Part shown: positions 1 through 11,205 of the stretch, in pieces
Position numbering within the stretch: the stretch's first letter is position 1
Layout: every line of letters starts with the position of its first letter
Assembly (NCBI RefSeq): GCF_000234665.1
Contig: NC_018323.1
Span: 534,573 to 598,572 of the forward strand
Length of the DNA stretch: 64,000 nucleotides
Reading direction: 5' to 3'
Origin: Leishmania mexicana MHOM/GT/2001/U1103
Taxonomy: Eukaryota > Euglenozoa > Kinetoplastea > Trypanosomatida > Trypanosomatidae
Notes under the pieces: generated by a model
The model's database searches: none
The model's input: only the letters and a program-made list of their open reading frames with translations
What the model was told of the DNA's origin: nothing
Made by a program: the position numbers and the translations under genes

Positions 1-1
1 G

Positions 2-643
2 CCACCAGCTGTCGCCGCGAGGCCCTTGCTGTATCGTGACCACCCTCTGTGGTGTAAGCATCACGCCTCTGTGTCGATGCTGTACGCGTCGCGGCTGCTG
101 CCCAGTGAGCAGGCCAATGATGAGCTGCAGCTCTTTCTCTGCTGGGCGCAGGAGAAGGGCGAACGGCAAAGTCAATGGAGGCAGCAGCAGCATCATCACA
201 ACGGCGACACCGGCGGATCTTCGGAGACGGTGGTCGAGACGAGCGAGCTTGGGGCAAGTCCGCATGTGTCTTGCGCGGCTGCCGAGGTATACAAGGTAGC
301 CTACGCCATGGCACGACGTGGCAAGTGGGCTGGTGCACCTCTGTCGCCGGTGCAACGAGGTAGTGTCAGCGGCAACAGCGAGCGAGACGCAGCTGTAGGC
401 GCTTCGCCGGCAGGATTCGCCTCTGCACCGCCCACGTCTCCAACCCTCCAGCAGACGCCACCCTTACCTCGCCCCATGGTGTTTGTAGCTGCTCCCCTGC
501 AAACCAGCGACGCGGCGTGGTCGCCATCACCAGCCGACGATGTGGATTGGACGGTCACGCCGTCCGCCGCGCCGTCGCGCTTTGTCGAGTGGATCGCGAC
601 GGAGGTGGACCCCTACGAGAGCCTCCTCTTCTCGCCTCTGTAG
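2..643 (+). CDS. 3' end of a hypothetical protein gene, cut by the window edge
   Basis: The reading frame is open from the first bases of the window to a TAG at 641-643 (213 codons seen), with no ATG near the left edge, so this is the C-terminal part of a longer protein. The first ~55 residues look like ordered sequence rich in L, W, C and Y. A Gln/His-rich stretch and Ser/Gly/Pro-rich low-complexity sequence follow. The protein ends in a more ordered acidic/aromatic tail (VEWIATEVDPYESLLFSPL). I see no catalytic motif or membrane segment. It has the same orientation as all other genes here. Function unknown. Coding status is supported by frame length and the ordered ends, but low-complexity GC-rich sequence can stay open by chance. 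Confidence 0.6.
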   Translation, partial: PPAVAARPLLYRDHPLWCKHHASVSMLYASRLLPSEQANDELQLFLCWAQEKGERQSQWRQQQHHHNGDTGGSSETVVETSELGASPHVSCAAAEVYKVAYAMARRGKWAGAPLSPVQRGSVSGNSERDAAVGASPAGFASAPPTSPTLQQTPPLPRPMVFVAAPLQTSDAAWSPSPADDVDWTVTPSAAPSRFVEWIATEVDPYESLLFSPL

Positions 644-1443
644 GCGTACCTGGCCAGTCTCACCTTGGCAAGGTGCAAGGATCGGAGGACGATGCGCAGC
701 GTAGGCCGGTACGGTGTGCTTGTGTCCTTGTCGCCGTGATATTCTCGCACACCTTTTTTCCGTTTCTTTTCTGATCCTACGGTCCCTCCGTCGCGTCGGA
801 CGTTGCTGCCGGTGGGAGCCCACGACACCATTACAGACAGGTACGCGCGCGCACATGATTCGGGACGGTGGCACGCAAGCCTCCCTCGTGAGGTTGTGCG
901 CGGTCCTCAGACGTGGAAGCGCTGACGAAGGTGGAGAGAAGGAAGGCCACACAGGCAGCAGCGCCACCGGCTCAACACCCGCGCCATAGCCGTCCTTTCC
1001 CGCATTTTGCTCGTCTCCACGCTCGTGAAACCATTCCCGTGTGGAAGACGGATAGCTGGCAGGGTAGATGCGGGCGGGGCGGCCATGTGCAGGGTCACTC
1101 TTCCGGTGTCATGGCTGGATTGCCTTCGCGCTCGCCACCGCCAAATCCGACCTCTCACCCCCGAATGAAAACGAAACACTTTTGCAACTACTCTTCCTCT
1201 TCCTTCCCTCTCTCTCTCCTACATGCCGCGCCACTGATACGGCACGTGAGAAGACGGAACAGCAGGTGCCGTCGCTCTTTATAGCACCGGCGGGGCGATC
1301 CCTTTTTTTTTTTGCGTGCGCGTGCGTGTGCGAGCGTTATCGGCTTGAAAGCGCACAGACACGCGCGCAGAACGAGATCGAAAGACGCGTCAAGAGACCA
1401 GTAATGGCAGGAATCATCGGCGTCCGGACAAGAGACACACCCA

Positions 1444-1474
<31 letters not shown>

Positions 1475-1514
1475 TCCGCTCACTGTGGGGCGAAGGGGAG
1501 AGGAGCGCGTGTGG
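644..1514. other. Intergenic stretch with C/T tracts and a (CA)n microsatellite
   Basis: No credible gene seen. The stretch holds pyrimidine runs (around 1186-1220), a T run near 1300 and a (CA)n tract at about 1448-1474. These are typical of trypanosomatid intergenic DNA, where such tracts guide trans-splicing and polyadenylation. Confidence 0.6.
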
Positions 1515-1960
1515 ATGGATCTGCTACCGGGGCTGAACGTGTTCTCCATCTGCGTGCCGCGCGTTCTGGCCTTCGCGGTGAACCGCTACAAGGCGACCTG
1601 TGCCAGCGACGCAACCGCCTACACACTCCTCGGCTACACCGCCCATCTGCTGTACCTGCCGCTGCCGCTTGCTAAACCGCTGCGCACGTATAATGTCTTC
1701 GTCTCTTACTTGGTGGGGCGCGCACTAGCAGCGCCCCAGCGGGCGTCCCTTGGCCCGACTGGATCCTCGCCGACCTCACGCCGTACCATGTCCTCGGGAT
1801 AGCCCTACACGCACAGGATCCATCTGTACCTCGAGCTCAACACTATCTGGAAGCTCTTTCGCGCGGGATGGCGCTGCTGGACGGCGTCGATTCACCGGAA
1901 GATAGGAGGAAAGCGCACGAAACGCTCGCGAAGGGCAAAGCTGCCTCAGCCTAGCCACTC
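1515..1960 (+). pseudogene. Degenerate MBOAT (GUP-like) acyltransferase pseudogene
   Basis: A translated stretch at 1515-1740 (NVFSICVPRVLAFAVNRYK, then YTLLGYTAHLLYLPLPLAK and YNVFVSYL) aligns by eye with the intact MBOAT genes downstream (for example FTLSAYLGYIFYLPLFMAG...FNAYVSY in the gene at 17699). After a stop near 1800, similarity resumes as LYLELNTIWKLFR (about 1824-1865, like LAYLWLKFSFIWKSSR). It then shifts frame to ALLDGVDSPEDRR (about 1869-1910, like ALLDGYDPPENMPR). An internal stop, a frameshift, loss of the N-terminal region and loss of the catalytic WRDWH and WHD segments all mark it as non-functional. It lies on the same strand as the intact MBOAT cluster, so it is probably a decayed tandem member. 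The similarity is seen directly by comparing translations; the exact ends are uncertain. Confidence 0.72.
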
Positions 1961-4900
1961 TTCTCGTGCGGTGTTGCGTTCCTGGCGTCAAGGACAGGGT
2001 GCAGCGCGCGGACAACCTACTTTGGCCTGTTGGTGTTACCGCTCGGCCCAGGCAGCAGGTGTTCCGAGATCGTGTCTTGCGGAGACTAGGCGGGCCACCG
2101 GCAAGCTGGTCGAGAGGTTCACGGTGCCCCGCTACCCACCTGCAACGGAGCTAGCGTATCTGAACGATCAACGGTGCGGCGCGTCGATAACGAAGGGTGG
2201 CGTGCTCGAAGACCGCTTCAGCGATGACGCCTTTCAGGGTTTCTCCCGCACCTGCGCAAAAAAAGGTTTAGATCTGTGAAGGCGGATCCCCCCCCCCCTT
2301 CGAGGCAGGCGACAACGCCAGCGGTGGACAGGTCGAGGCCACGGATATGGCGAATACCGAGGCTCTAATCATGGAGTCGCTGCGGTGGGCAGCGAATTGC
2401 GCAAAGAACCTGCCAGGCCGAGGTCGAGGCAACGCCTGGCGCGGCAGAGATGGCAACCACGGGCGTGACAACCAGACGCCTTGGGACCGCGACGGAAGTG
2501 GTGCAACCGATGAATCCTCCAAGGAGAGGGCCACTGACCTTGCATTAGAAGAGGGTGAGGGTCCGTGCGAGCGAGGAGGTGGAAGCGCGGCCGCCGACTG
2601 CCCTTCGGTGGAGCCCGTGCTGAAAGGCGGACGCTGCTGTACCGCGTGCGGCCGCTCTCCGCTTTGGTTGTGCTGGAAGTGAAGCACCGCGCACCACTGC
2701 GGATACCCATCTGCTCCCACGCCACCACTGGATCGCTGGCGTCGTCGAGGAAGGTGAGGAAGAAGGCTCCGGAGTTGCATATCTTTGATGCAACACCAGC
2801 GCAAGAGGTGCACAAGCATCTAAAGAAAACACTTGCAGTGCATTGTTCAGGCATCACAGCGCCCGTTAGCGGATGTGCCTGGCAGAAGCGCGACAGTGAC
2901 GGCGGAAAACCTTTCTAGGATTGTCACGGTTTGCGCCAGACATCTAGGCGCGTGCGTGAGTCGCGGCGACTCCACCGCTCGTCGGTCGTGCGTCTTCCTG
3001 TCGGAGGTGCTTCAGCACGTAGTGCCACGTAAACAGCTGTGGAAGCCAGCGCGCGCACTGCTCGAACGACCCCTCCTCAACAGGAGGCTGCGGCGACGCA
3101 GACACCGGCTTTGGGGGGGGAGTGAAGGCGGGAGCGCTTCCGATGCGCAATGTACTGACGAGCTTCTCCGCAAGGTCACGTAGGCAGGGGACGCTTGCGC
3201 ACATCGCACACGATGAAGCCAGCGAGACCCCAGGCTGGGGGACGGGAACCGCGCGTTGGCAAGGTGCAGGCTTGGGGCGTGCACGGTGCAAAAGATTTTC
3301 TTTTCTGTCTCTGAGGTGAAGGGGAGGCGGCGGAGGATCCTGAGGCCGAATATGCACTCTGTCACCGGCAAGGAAGACTTCCCACCATTGACGAACCCCG
3401 AGCAGGCGGGGGCGTGTACACAAGGGCTGCCGGACGCCTAGCACATTATCCAACCGTCCGTTTCTTTTTTGAGGCGCTTGAAGCTGCTAGCCCGCTCCGG
3501 CGAAGCGGCTCGTGATATACTTGTTCCGCGGGTGACCCTCTTATGGGTATATGCGCCTGACGGCACGGCCAACAGGTGCGCGATGGAGCGTGGCCGTGGG
3601 CCCGGGTATCACGAGCATGATCGTGGACATTCTGGCCGCCGCGATAATCTTCACCGGTATCACAGGCATGATGCTTGCCACCGGGGAAGGCCACGGAGAC
3701 GTTTTACTTTCAGCCGTACGAGCAATCCTCAGAGGTGCTGGACAGACGAACCTGCCGCCATCCCCCAGACAGAGGTGCTACGGCGCGAAACAAATATGAG
3801 GCGACTGCAGATGGCACACGATGAGCTGAGCTTTCGTGAGGTCGAAAACGATTTTGTTTTCCGTGGCGGGCACGGCCGTCAGTGATACTCGCCTCACACT
3901 CGTCCCAGACAGTGGGGAAAGCTGCCGTTAGCGATGGGCGCCGAAACTTTCACCTGCGGTCTTGATGCTTTTACGTGTCGCTGGCAATGAATGCTCTGTA
4001 TGCGCAGCTATGATGCACCCGCCCAGCCTTTTTCGTTTTGGTTGTTGTTCGAGAGCGTGGCGTTGTGTCTACCATCTGGTGGGCTCGGGGCAGAGAACGG
4101 GGCTCACCGCTTCCGTACCTGGACCCTCACGTGCGAAGCCTGACAAAAGGAGTCGAGGCTCGCCGGCTCACTCAGAACCCGTGGTGGCTGATGTCACCTG
4201 AGATGCACGTTGGTGACGACGGGCGAAGCCCATGACTGCCATCCACGTCACTGGCGCCTCGGCTGAGAGCGGGGGGCGCTTCGACTCGCTGGAGCACCGC
4301 TGGACAGCTTCCAGTGCCGGCGAGGATTGGTAGGCGACCTTGAAGGCGAAGCTAGTTCCCTACCGCAAAGCGACACCATGCACCTCACGGCAAAACGTTC
4401 AGTGCACGCGCATCCAGCGGCGGCGTTGAGGCCCCTCAAACTGCTTCACCACTGTTGTCCGAAAGAGGGTCAGGAGTGAGCTGTGATGGCTGACCACATC
4501 ACTACTGTGCGTGCGCAACGATGACAGAACGGCTACGGTGGGATCGGGCGAGAATGCGTCGCGAACGCCATGTCTAGAGTGCATGCGTTCCCTTGTCCAC
4601 AAGGCGAATGTACAGGTGGCATTCTTCTCAATGGCAGGCAAAGCCAACCCCGCCCATGGCCTCTCTTGCGCCACTGACGCTCACTACCCCCGCACAGACG
4701 ACCGGGTTCCCGTGCAAGCAACCTCCCACTTCCGAGGCTGCCAAACACTCATGCTCCCCCCGTACGGGTAATCCTCTAGCGGACAAGCGAAACGGAGAGG
4801 CTACGGATGGTGGTGGGGGTACTACCCGAGGTTGCCCTAGCGGTGTCGTCGTCCCAAAATCCATCGCACACCTGACGGAAGCGTGATGCCCCCTCGATGG

Positions 4901-5776
4901 GCAACAAACCGGTGAGGCCATGCGAGACGTCTGCGAACCGCGTTGATGGCCGAAGTGACACGTTCCCCCCAATCCTCCATCCCCGCTGAGCATCTTTCCA
5001 CCTTCAATCAAAAAAAAATCGGCGGCCACGTCCCAGCATGCCCTGCACATGCTCCCTCTCCTCCTGAGCACCGTTTCACGTCGAATGCGCCCTCACAAAC
5101 GGAAAAAAAAAACGAAATCGCCACTCGATTCGCAACTGCCGCAGGTTGTCTCACCTTCTCCCTCGCAAGGGCGTGGAGGAGGCGGGGCAGCGAACTGGCA
5201 AGAACGGGAAGCTACGAGTCTCTGCTCGGAGCCAGAATCTTGGACGGTGACAGACCCTAATGGTGCCTCTCGGCAACGGCTGCAAGCCTTGATGGGGCGC
5301 GTACGCGGACATCCCCCCCCCCATGTGCCTCTTGTCCCACTCTCCCCTTTCTACATCTCTATCGTCCTGCCTCGTTGAACCGACTGCAAACTCACCTGTT
5401 TACGCAGGAACTGTGGAAGCCATCCAGACTTGGGAAGAAAGGCAGAGCACCTCTCGACCTGCGCGTGCCTGTCGGTCTGTCTGAGACCCACCCACCCCTC
5501 TCTCTCTATCTTTTCACGGGCGGCGCGTCACTGTGTGCGACTCGCTTCGTGGACGTTGGTCGTCACCATCGTTGCCAGGCGTACTCCTTGGGTGCTTCAC
5601 CTTTGTTGTTATTCTAATTAAAGGCAACCGTCGTCTGAGCGTGGGGCCCGCCGTGTACTGGGTGCACCTACACCTGTTACCGACTTACTTTCGTGCTAAC
5701 CAAGATCACAGCTGGAAAGGCTATTGTGTCAGTGTGTGCGCGCGCGTCTTTGTGCGCCCACCCACCCCCTCCGATA
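1961..5776. other. Gene-poor stretch with probable decayed coding fragments
   Basis: No intact gene is convincing. Short protein-like fragments occur in changing frames: about 2347-2682 (ESLRWAANCAKNLPGRGRG), about 2690-2918 (KVRKKAPELHIFDATPAQ), and about 3610-3750, a hydrophobic stretch (SMIVDILAAAIIFTGITGMM) that could be a membrane-segment remnant. Each is soon broken by stops, which fits old pseudogenes, but I cannot assign families. Pyrimidine-rich tracts occur at about 4970-5070 and 5290-5370, and the last ~80 bases before 5777 look like a trans-splice acceptor region. Confidence 0.4.
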
Positions 5777-6145
5777 ATGTTCGGCCGTCGCGTCTTTGCG
5801 AGCGCACCGCTCCCACGCCATATGTGGGCGAAGATGCACATCCAAAACGCGGCCCAGGCGCAGCGCATCCTGCCCTCCCTCGCCATTCTTGCTGCGGTGG
5901 AGGGAAAGCACAACAGCTTCTGCTCCGGGCTCGCCTTCAACACGCTCTGCCGCAGCAGCGCCACGCTGGGTGGAGAGGAGGGTATGGTGAGCGAGGATGG
6001 AAAACTTGTCTCGGCTGAGGTCGCGGCAGCGTGCGCAGAGTGGTGCGCTCAGGCCCTTCGCTCAGCGATGTTGCCGCTGCAACACTTAGCGTTCAGCTCT
6101 CCCCACCCAACGTGCCTAACCTGGCAGACAAAAATGTTGTACTGA
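5777..6145 (+). CDS. Small hypothetical protein with a shared mitochondrial-type N terminus
   Basis: This 122-residue ORF starts MFGRRVFASAPLPRHMWAK. The N terminus is basic, Arg/Ala/Ser-rich and free of acidic residues for about 36 residues, as in a mitochondrial presequence (inference). Those ~36 codons, with about 20 bases of upstream DNA, are almost identical to the start of the gene at 31208 and of the truncated copy at 26732. The C-terminal parts are unrelated. This one continues with a helical Ala/Glu/Cys-rich segment (AEVAAACAEWCAQALRS). The ATG at 5777 is preferred because it is conserved in all three copies and follows an AG in CACAG near 5710 after a pyrimidine-rich stretch. No known domain recognised. 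It could be a real divergent paralogue or a fusion made when the 5' end was duplicated. Confidence 0.6.
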   Translation: MFGRRVFASAPLPRHMWAKMHIQNAAQAQRILPSLAILAAVEGKHNSFCSGLAFNTLCRSSATLGGEEGMVSEDGKLVSAEVAAACAEWCAQALRSAMLPLQHLAFSSPHPTCLTWQTKMLY

Positions 6146-8404
6146 CGTGTGCACTCATGCACCGGCAACCCAACGAGCATATCGCCCAGAATAGGCCCTC
6201 CTCGATGATAGACGGAAAGCGCATGCATGCACACGTGCGTCCGTGTGTGCGTGTGTGCATGTGTGTGTGTGTGTGTGTGTGCGTGCGTGTGCGGTGCATA
6301 TCCTGTACCTGTTCTGCCTCTCTTCGGCTTGACCTTTTTTTCTTCGAGAAGGGGAAGAGGGAAAGAAAGCGATGGGCGAGGGGGCTGTCATTGCCGTCCC
6401 CCTTCGTCGCCCGTCCCGCCCGCACCCCCCCCCCTCCCTCCTCCCAGCCACCACCACCACCCTCCCAGTATTCACAGAATGGATGATTCTTTTTCGTTGT
6501 TGGTTTCCGTTTATGGCCTTCGTTATCTTCCCCCTCCCCCCTCCCTCCATCTATAACTATATGCGCGCACGCACGCACAGTTCATCATCTCTGTCGTCAC
6601 CGCACCGGCAACACGCGCGAGAGGTGCGGAGGTTTGGGATGGGGGCGTATTGCAAAAGGGACGAACCCAAAAGAGGGTGAGAATAGGGAGAGAGCGCGCG
6701 AGAGAGACGCCGCGACGACGGTCCGCGGGAGGATGGCGGCGACGAGAGACGCGCGGCGTACCGCCGACCTCCTTCCACCATGCATTACTCCTGCTGCGCC
6801 GTTTTGTCTGTTGAAACACTTTGGCACACACACACACACGTATCTCCCCGTTTCCGCAGAAACACATACGCCTTCCTTACGCACCACCAACCCACCGACC
6901 CCTGTGTCACCCAACTCGCCGTCGTCTTACCTTTGTGTGGCTCGAACAGCAGATATATATATATTTATGCGTGCGCGCCCGTTTATCGGTGATAATGGGG
7001 ATGATAGACGTTCGCTTGCCGGGTGGCCTTTCTGTGGTACTTGAAGGCGCTTCCAGGTGCGTCCCCTAGGACGGTGCGCGTCGTTGCCGTGTGCGAACTC
7101 AGGAGGCTAGCTCAGCGTTAGGGTCTTCCCCGCCCGCCCGTCCGTCAGCCCGCGCGCCCCACCCCCCACCCCCGCAGAGCACTACATGCTCCCTCTGTGC
7201 CCTTCCCACATCGTCATCATATCTCCTCCACGTCTCTCTACGAATGCTTTACGAACACCTGCTCGTCTCGTCGTGCCACTTCGACACGCTATATGCGCTG
7301 CACCCCCCCCCTCCATCTCTTCCGCTCCCATGCGTGAGCGCGGTCGCGCAACCACCTGGCTCTCTTCATCGCACTCCGATTAACTGCCACGACCCACCAC
7401 CACCACCACTCATCAACGGTGAAAACAAAAACCTCCCTCCCTCTGTTCCGGCTTACTCGTATGCTTCGTGCCCATCATCACAGACACACACGCCCTCAGA
7501 TACCTCCTCCCCCCATCCCCCGCCCACACACACATACTTTTTCCTGCGCATGTGTATGTGTGATCCATGCTAGATGCGGAGAGTGGGTAACCAACAACGT
7601 AGGCGGATTGTCGACTCACGTGCACCGCGCGCAATCCGCATCACGGCAGAGCGCGGCGATACCGGATAGCGAGAGAGAGAGTGACTATTGACCTGCAATT
7701 ATTTTTCTTTCTCTCCCCATCTACGCAGATGGAGCGTAGAGCTGCCGATGGTCCGGCCCCCTACCCTCCCTGCTCCTCAGCTCTTCGCTGATCTCACTGC
7801 CTCTGTATTTTCTCAGCTTCGGCACCTCGTGCCGCGCCTCTCTAACAGTTGTTGAAGTTTCCCTGATCACTATGCTCTTTATAGACGGCACGTCATCATG
7901 GAACAGGAACTGTTTCGCTGGCCGCCGTCCGATACTCGAGCTTTTGGAGCCCGCTCACCTGCGGCCGCAGCCGGTTCTGCAGGCATACCCCCACCACTAA
8001 CCAGATTCAGGTCCTGGATCCCTCATCGCCGCAGGCAACACCGCTTTCCACCTCCTGTCGACATGGCTAGCCACTGCAGCGTCAACGCTGGTGTCGCCGG
8101 TGTCCGCTCACAGTTCCGGCCGTGTGCCATGAGATGATGATGATGAGCTCCAAGACGACACGTCCGCACCACCAGGTTTTTCCTCTGCCGAGCGCCTCTT
8201 TTACGCAGTCATCACGCTTCACCTCGTGCTTCGCTCCTTTTCCACTGGGGGTCTGTTCTGCACCTTCAACATCGACTTTCCACGTGCCCGTGTCGGCGCT
8301 CCCGACTGACTTCTCGCAGCCCTCCCTGCCACCCGTGTCATCGACCAAGACGGCGGACTAGACCCGCAGCGGCGCCCTTTATCTATGGCTTCCCTGGCCC
8401 GGCA
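6146..8404. other. Intergenic stretch with (GT)n, C-runs and AT dinucleotides
   Basis: No supported gene. It contains a (GT)n-type microsatellite at about 6243-6292, polyC/CT tracts (6425-6470, 7155-7175, 7290-7330, 7500-7520) and a short TA run near 6952-6965. Between about 8180 and 8300 one frame reads LFYAVITLHLVLRSF before a stop, a possible decayed coding fragment. Open frames elsewhere are low-complexity Pro/Ser/His and look like chance. Confidence 0.5.
6243..6292. repeat. (GT)n-type microsatellite
   Basis: An alternating GT/GC/AT purine-pyrimidine tract of about 50 bases lies in intergenic DNA. Such tracts are common in Leishmania and are frequent breakpoints in this assembly. Confidence 0.85.
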
Positions 8405-10189
8405 ATGTCCGCGGCAGTCCCGACTGATGCTACGTGGCCCATACGTTGCATCACCTCCCCGCTGTGTTCCATCACCGCCATTGCCCGGCCTCTGAGCTCA
8501 CGCGCGCGCGCTCTCGGCTCACCCTCAGCTGCACAGAGGAGGTGCACCGCCTTTCTGCAGCGCTCTTGGATCCTGCCCGCCTTCTACACCATTGCGGGCG
8601 TCGTCTTCGTTATCTTTGTGCACGGCCCGCACGTTTTCCTCCCGCTGCTCATCATCATCGCCAACTACGTCATCTTCTCGCGGCTGCAGCGCTGGTGCCC
8701 CTACTGGCTGTTCATGGTCATCATGTGGTCCACGCACGTCGCTCTCCTGTACCTCATCGAGGTCAACGAGGGGTTCGAGCAGACGTACTGGGTGCAGTAC
8801 TGCACTTTGTCTATTCTGTCGAGCCTGACAGCCATTCTGGGTGATGCAGAAGTGCTTCCTTTGGAGCAGCGGATGCGCTGGTCCGTAGCCTTCCGCATGT
8901 CGACGCTGCGCCTCATCGCCTTCAACTACGACCTGTGGGAGGCCACGCACGCCGCCGCACGCGCGCGCGACCGTGCCACGGCGAAGCACGACGCCGGCTG
9001 CGTCGAGTGCGCGCAGCTGCGCGAGCAGAACGCGGCGTCGGCGGCCGCGCTGCCCGCCGAGGCGTCGCGCTGCTACAAGTACCGCACCGAGTACGCGCGC
9101 GACCCCGCCGACTACAACTTCCTGAACTACGCCGCCTACGTGCTGTTCCCGCCACTGTACCTTGCCGGGCCAATGTCGTCCTTCAACGCCTTCGTGTCGC
9201 ACATGCGCGTGCCGAGCACGTCGATGCCGCTGCGCAAGATGGCGAGGTACGCGTTTGGCATCCTCCGCATCTACATCACGGAGTACACGCTGCTGCACTT
9301 TGTGCACATCCCATGCCTCGGCTCGTACGCCTTCGTGATCCTTCGGATGACCTTGCTGGAGCAGGCGCAGTTCCTGTTCTACATGCTGGCCTACCTGTGG
9401 TTGAAGTTCAGCTTTATATGGAAGTCGTCACGGCTCCTCGCCATGTTCAGCGGCATCGAAGTTCCGGAGGACATGCGGCGCTGCTTCGGCAACACGCTGA
9501 CGGTGCGGGACTTCTGGCGCGACTGGCACGCATCCTTCAACCTGTGGATCGTGCGGTACATGTACATCCCGATGGGTGGCCGCAGCCGCGTCGCGCTGTC
9601 GGTGCTGCCGATCTTCCTGTTCATTGCGGTGTGGCACGACCCTGCGCTGCACCTTGTCAAGTGGGCGGTGTGCATTGCCGCGATGTTCGTGGCGGAGGTG
9701 GCGGTGAGCGTGTGCTTTGGGTGGGCCGCCGCGGCGTTCCGGCGCGAGATGGCCGCCGCGGCACCGACGGGCGCAGTAAGTGATGCTGCGTTGGACAGCG
9801 GCCGCCCCGCGAACTGCGCGCCGCGCCGTAGTCTGCTGGCACGGCTGGCGAGGCTCTCTGCGCGTCGCTTGAGCCCGCTCGCGCAATCGTGGGTATACCG
9901 CCAATGTCGAGTGGTAGCTGGCATGACCACAGTGTTCGGGCTGATCGTTGCGAACTTGGTGGGTTTCTCGATGCAAAATGCGGTGGCGACCGTGGAGAAG
10001 CACGGCCTACCGTCGTCGGGGACCGATGCCGACGATGTGATCAAGAAGGCGTTTCACAGCATCACGCCCCTCTTTACTCTAGGCCTGATTGCCTTCATGT
10101 ACTCTATGTCCGCCCTGGCGGCGATGGATCGCGACATGGCCCGCCAGCAAACATCATACTTGAAGCTGCTCTATAGACTGAAGCAGTAG
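8405..10189 (+). CDS. MBOAT acyltransferase (glycerol-uptake/GUP-like), 5'-truncated copy
   Basis: A 594-residue ORF whose residues from about 32 to the end match the gene at 11206-13533. It is a multi-pass membrane protein of the MBOAT family (yeast GUP1 and HHAT relatives), likely an ER O-acyltransferase acting on lipid or GPI-anchor substrates. The family signature FWRDWHASFNLWIVRYMY lies at about residues 368-385, and the invariant MBOAT histidine is His411 in AVWHDP. The ~200 residues that precede the shared region in the second copy are missing, replaced by about 31 unrelated residues from the ATG at 8405. The switch happens inside a (CG)n run (8500-8510). It may therefore be a genuine truncated tandem copy, a pseudogene that kept its frame, or a contig artefact, since the matching repeat and a 100-N gap follow. 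Whether the protein is made is doubtful. Confidence 0.6.
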   Translation: MSAAVPTDATWPIRCITSPLCSITAIARPLSSRARALGSPSAAQRRCTAFLQRSWILPAFYTIAGVVFVIFVHGPHVFLPLLIIIANYVIFSRLQRWCPYWLFMVIMWSTHVALLYLIEVNEGFEQTYWVQYCTLSILSSLTAILGDAEVLPLEQRMRWSVAFRMSTLRLIAFNYDLWEATHAAARARDRATAKHDAGCVECAQLREQNAASAAALPAEASRCYKYRTEYARDPADYNFLNYAAYVLFPPLYLAGPMSSFNAFVSHMRVPSTSMPLRKMARYAFGILRIYITEYTLLHFVHIPCLGSYAFVILRMTLLEQAQFLFYMLAYLWLKFSFIWKSSRLLAMFSGIEVPEDMRRCFGNTLTVRDFWRDWHASFNLWIVRYMYIPMGGRSRVALSVLPIFLFIAVWHDPALHLVKWAVCIAAMFVAEVAVSVCFGWAAAAFRREMAAAAPTGAVSDAALDSGRPANCAPRRSLLARLARLSARRLSPLAQSWVYRQCRVVAGMTTVFGLIVANLVGFSMQNAVATVEKHGLPSSGTDADDVIKKAFHSITPLFTLGLIAFMYSMSALAAMDRDMARQQTSYLKLLYRLKQ

Positions 10190-10589
10190 CGGCCCCGTCA
10201 CGCTGGCGTCACGAGGGAGTAGGTGGCACGAGTCTGCAGTGTGGATGAGCCTGTGCATCCGGCTGGCGCGTCGCCCCAACTCCCTTCTGTGCCGGCCCTC
10301 TATGGATTCTTTCCCTTTCTGCGAAGGGCGTCGATGATGTCGCCTCGCGGGCTTTCTTTTGCTCTCCGACCGTCTCTTCCCACCCCCCGTTCTCCAAGGA
10401 AGGTGTGTACGTGCGTGGGTGCGTGTGGTGTTTGGCCGACTGAGCGAGGCGCCGCTCTTCGTTTTGTGTGTGTGTGTGTGTGTGTGTGCCGCGCGCGTGT
10501 CTGCTTGCGTGTGCATTCACGGGTAGGTGTGGGTGTGGGTGCATGACACGCGTAGATGCATCACCCATGGCCCCACCCCCTCCCCCTCA
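8496..10589 (+). repeat. Direct repeat A, copy 1 (MBOAT gene body and 3' flank)
   Basis: Near-identical to 11840-13935, with an offset of 3344 bases across the coding part. I saw no substitution in the coding part. A difference in (TG)n length appears in the 3' flank (about 10467-10488 versus 13809-13834). The left edge falls in CGCGCG and the right edge in a CCCCTCCCCCTCA tract. Confidence 0.9.
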
Positions 10590-11105
10590 CACTTCACCGG
10601 CTCGCCCATACGTCGAGAGCAGCGCTGCCAAATGCTCTTTGGCCCCCCTCCCTGAGGGACCCAGCCTCTCCGGCCCTCCCGCTCCAGGACGCTCCAGCCA
10701 CCCCTCCCCCTCATTCTCCCCTTCTCGTGCCTCTCGCCTCACCGGGTCTCTCCGCCTCCCAGACGACCATCTCCAGTCAGAGGACCACCAACCGAAACAG
10801 CAAAAGCTCAGCCGTGTGAGCCAAGCACACCATAAAGCTGTGTTCATTCGTCTGTGTGTGTGTGTGTGTGTGTGTGCCGAGTCACCACATCTCATTTTAT
10901 AGCGCTCGTGATTGTAAATTCCCTGCGCTGTTCCCCCCCCCGTCTCACCCCCGCTCATCCCTCCCTCTCCGTATTCCCCAAGCCACTCCCTTTCCCATTT
11001 CTGCTGTGGACTCTCCGTGGTGCCGCTCGCACGTGGCGTTGCGCGCGACTCTGTGTGTGCGCTGGTGCGTTGGCTAGCAGGTCACCCCGTAGGCACATGA
11101 TACGG
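10190..11105. other. Intergenic stretch after MBOAT copy 1, up to the first gap
   Basis: Presumed 3'UTR and intergenic DNA, with (TG)n at about 10467-10488 and 10853-10876 and C/T-rich sequence at 10570-10740 and 10930-11000. A ~33-base C/T motif (CCCCTCATTCTCCCCTTCTC at 10707) recurs after the end of repeat A copy 2 near 13929. No gene seen. Confidence 0.6.
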
Positions 11106-11205
11106 NNNNNNNNNNNNNNNNNNNNNNNNNNNNNNNNNNNNNNNNNNNNNNNNNNNNNNNNNNNNNNNNNNNNNNNNNNNNNNNNNNNNNNNNNNNNNNN
11201 NNNNN
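11106..11205. other. Assembly gap of 100 N
   Basis: Exactly 100 N, most likely a placeholder of unknown true length. It removes the 5' end of the MBOAT gene that follows and separates the two copies of direct repeat A. Confidence 0.97.

Noticed and set aside
7091..7573. 160-codon Pro/Ser/His-rich frame
   Set aside because: Low-complexity translation of C/T and CA tracts.
8525..9307. Long - strand open frame (260 codons) inside the MBOAT gene, repeated at 11869-12651
   Set aside because: Antisense shadow of a GC-rich gene; composition Arg/Val/His-rich with no motif, opposite to the gene cluster.
9391..10044. Second - strand open frame (217 codons) in the MBOAT gene, repeated at 12735-13388
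   Set aside because: Also a shadow of the + strand coding frame.
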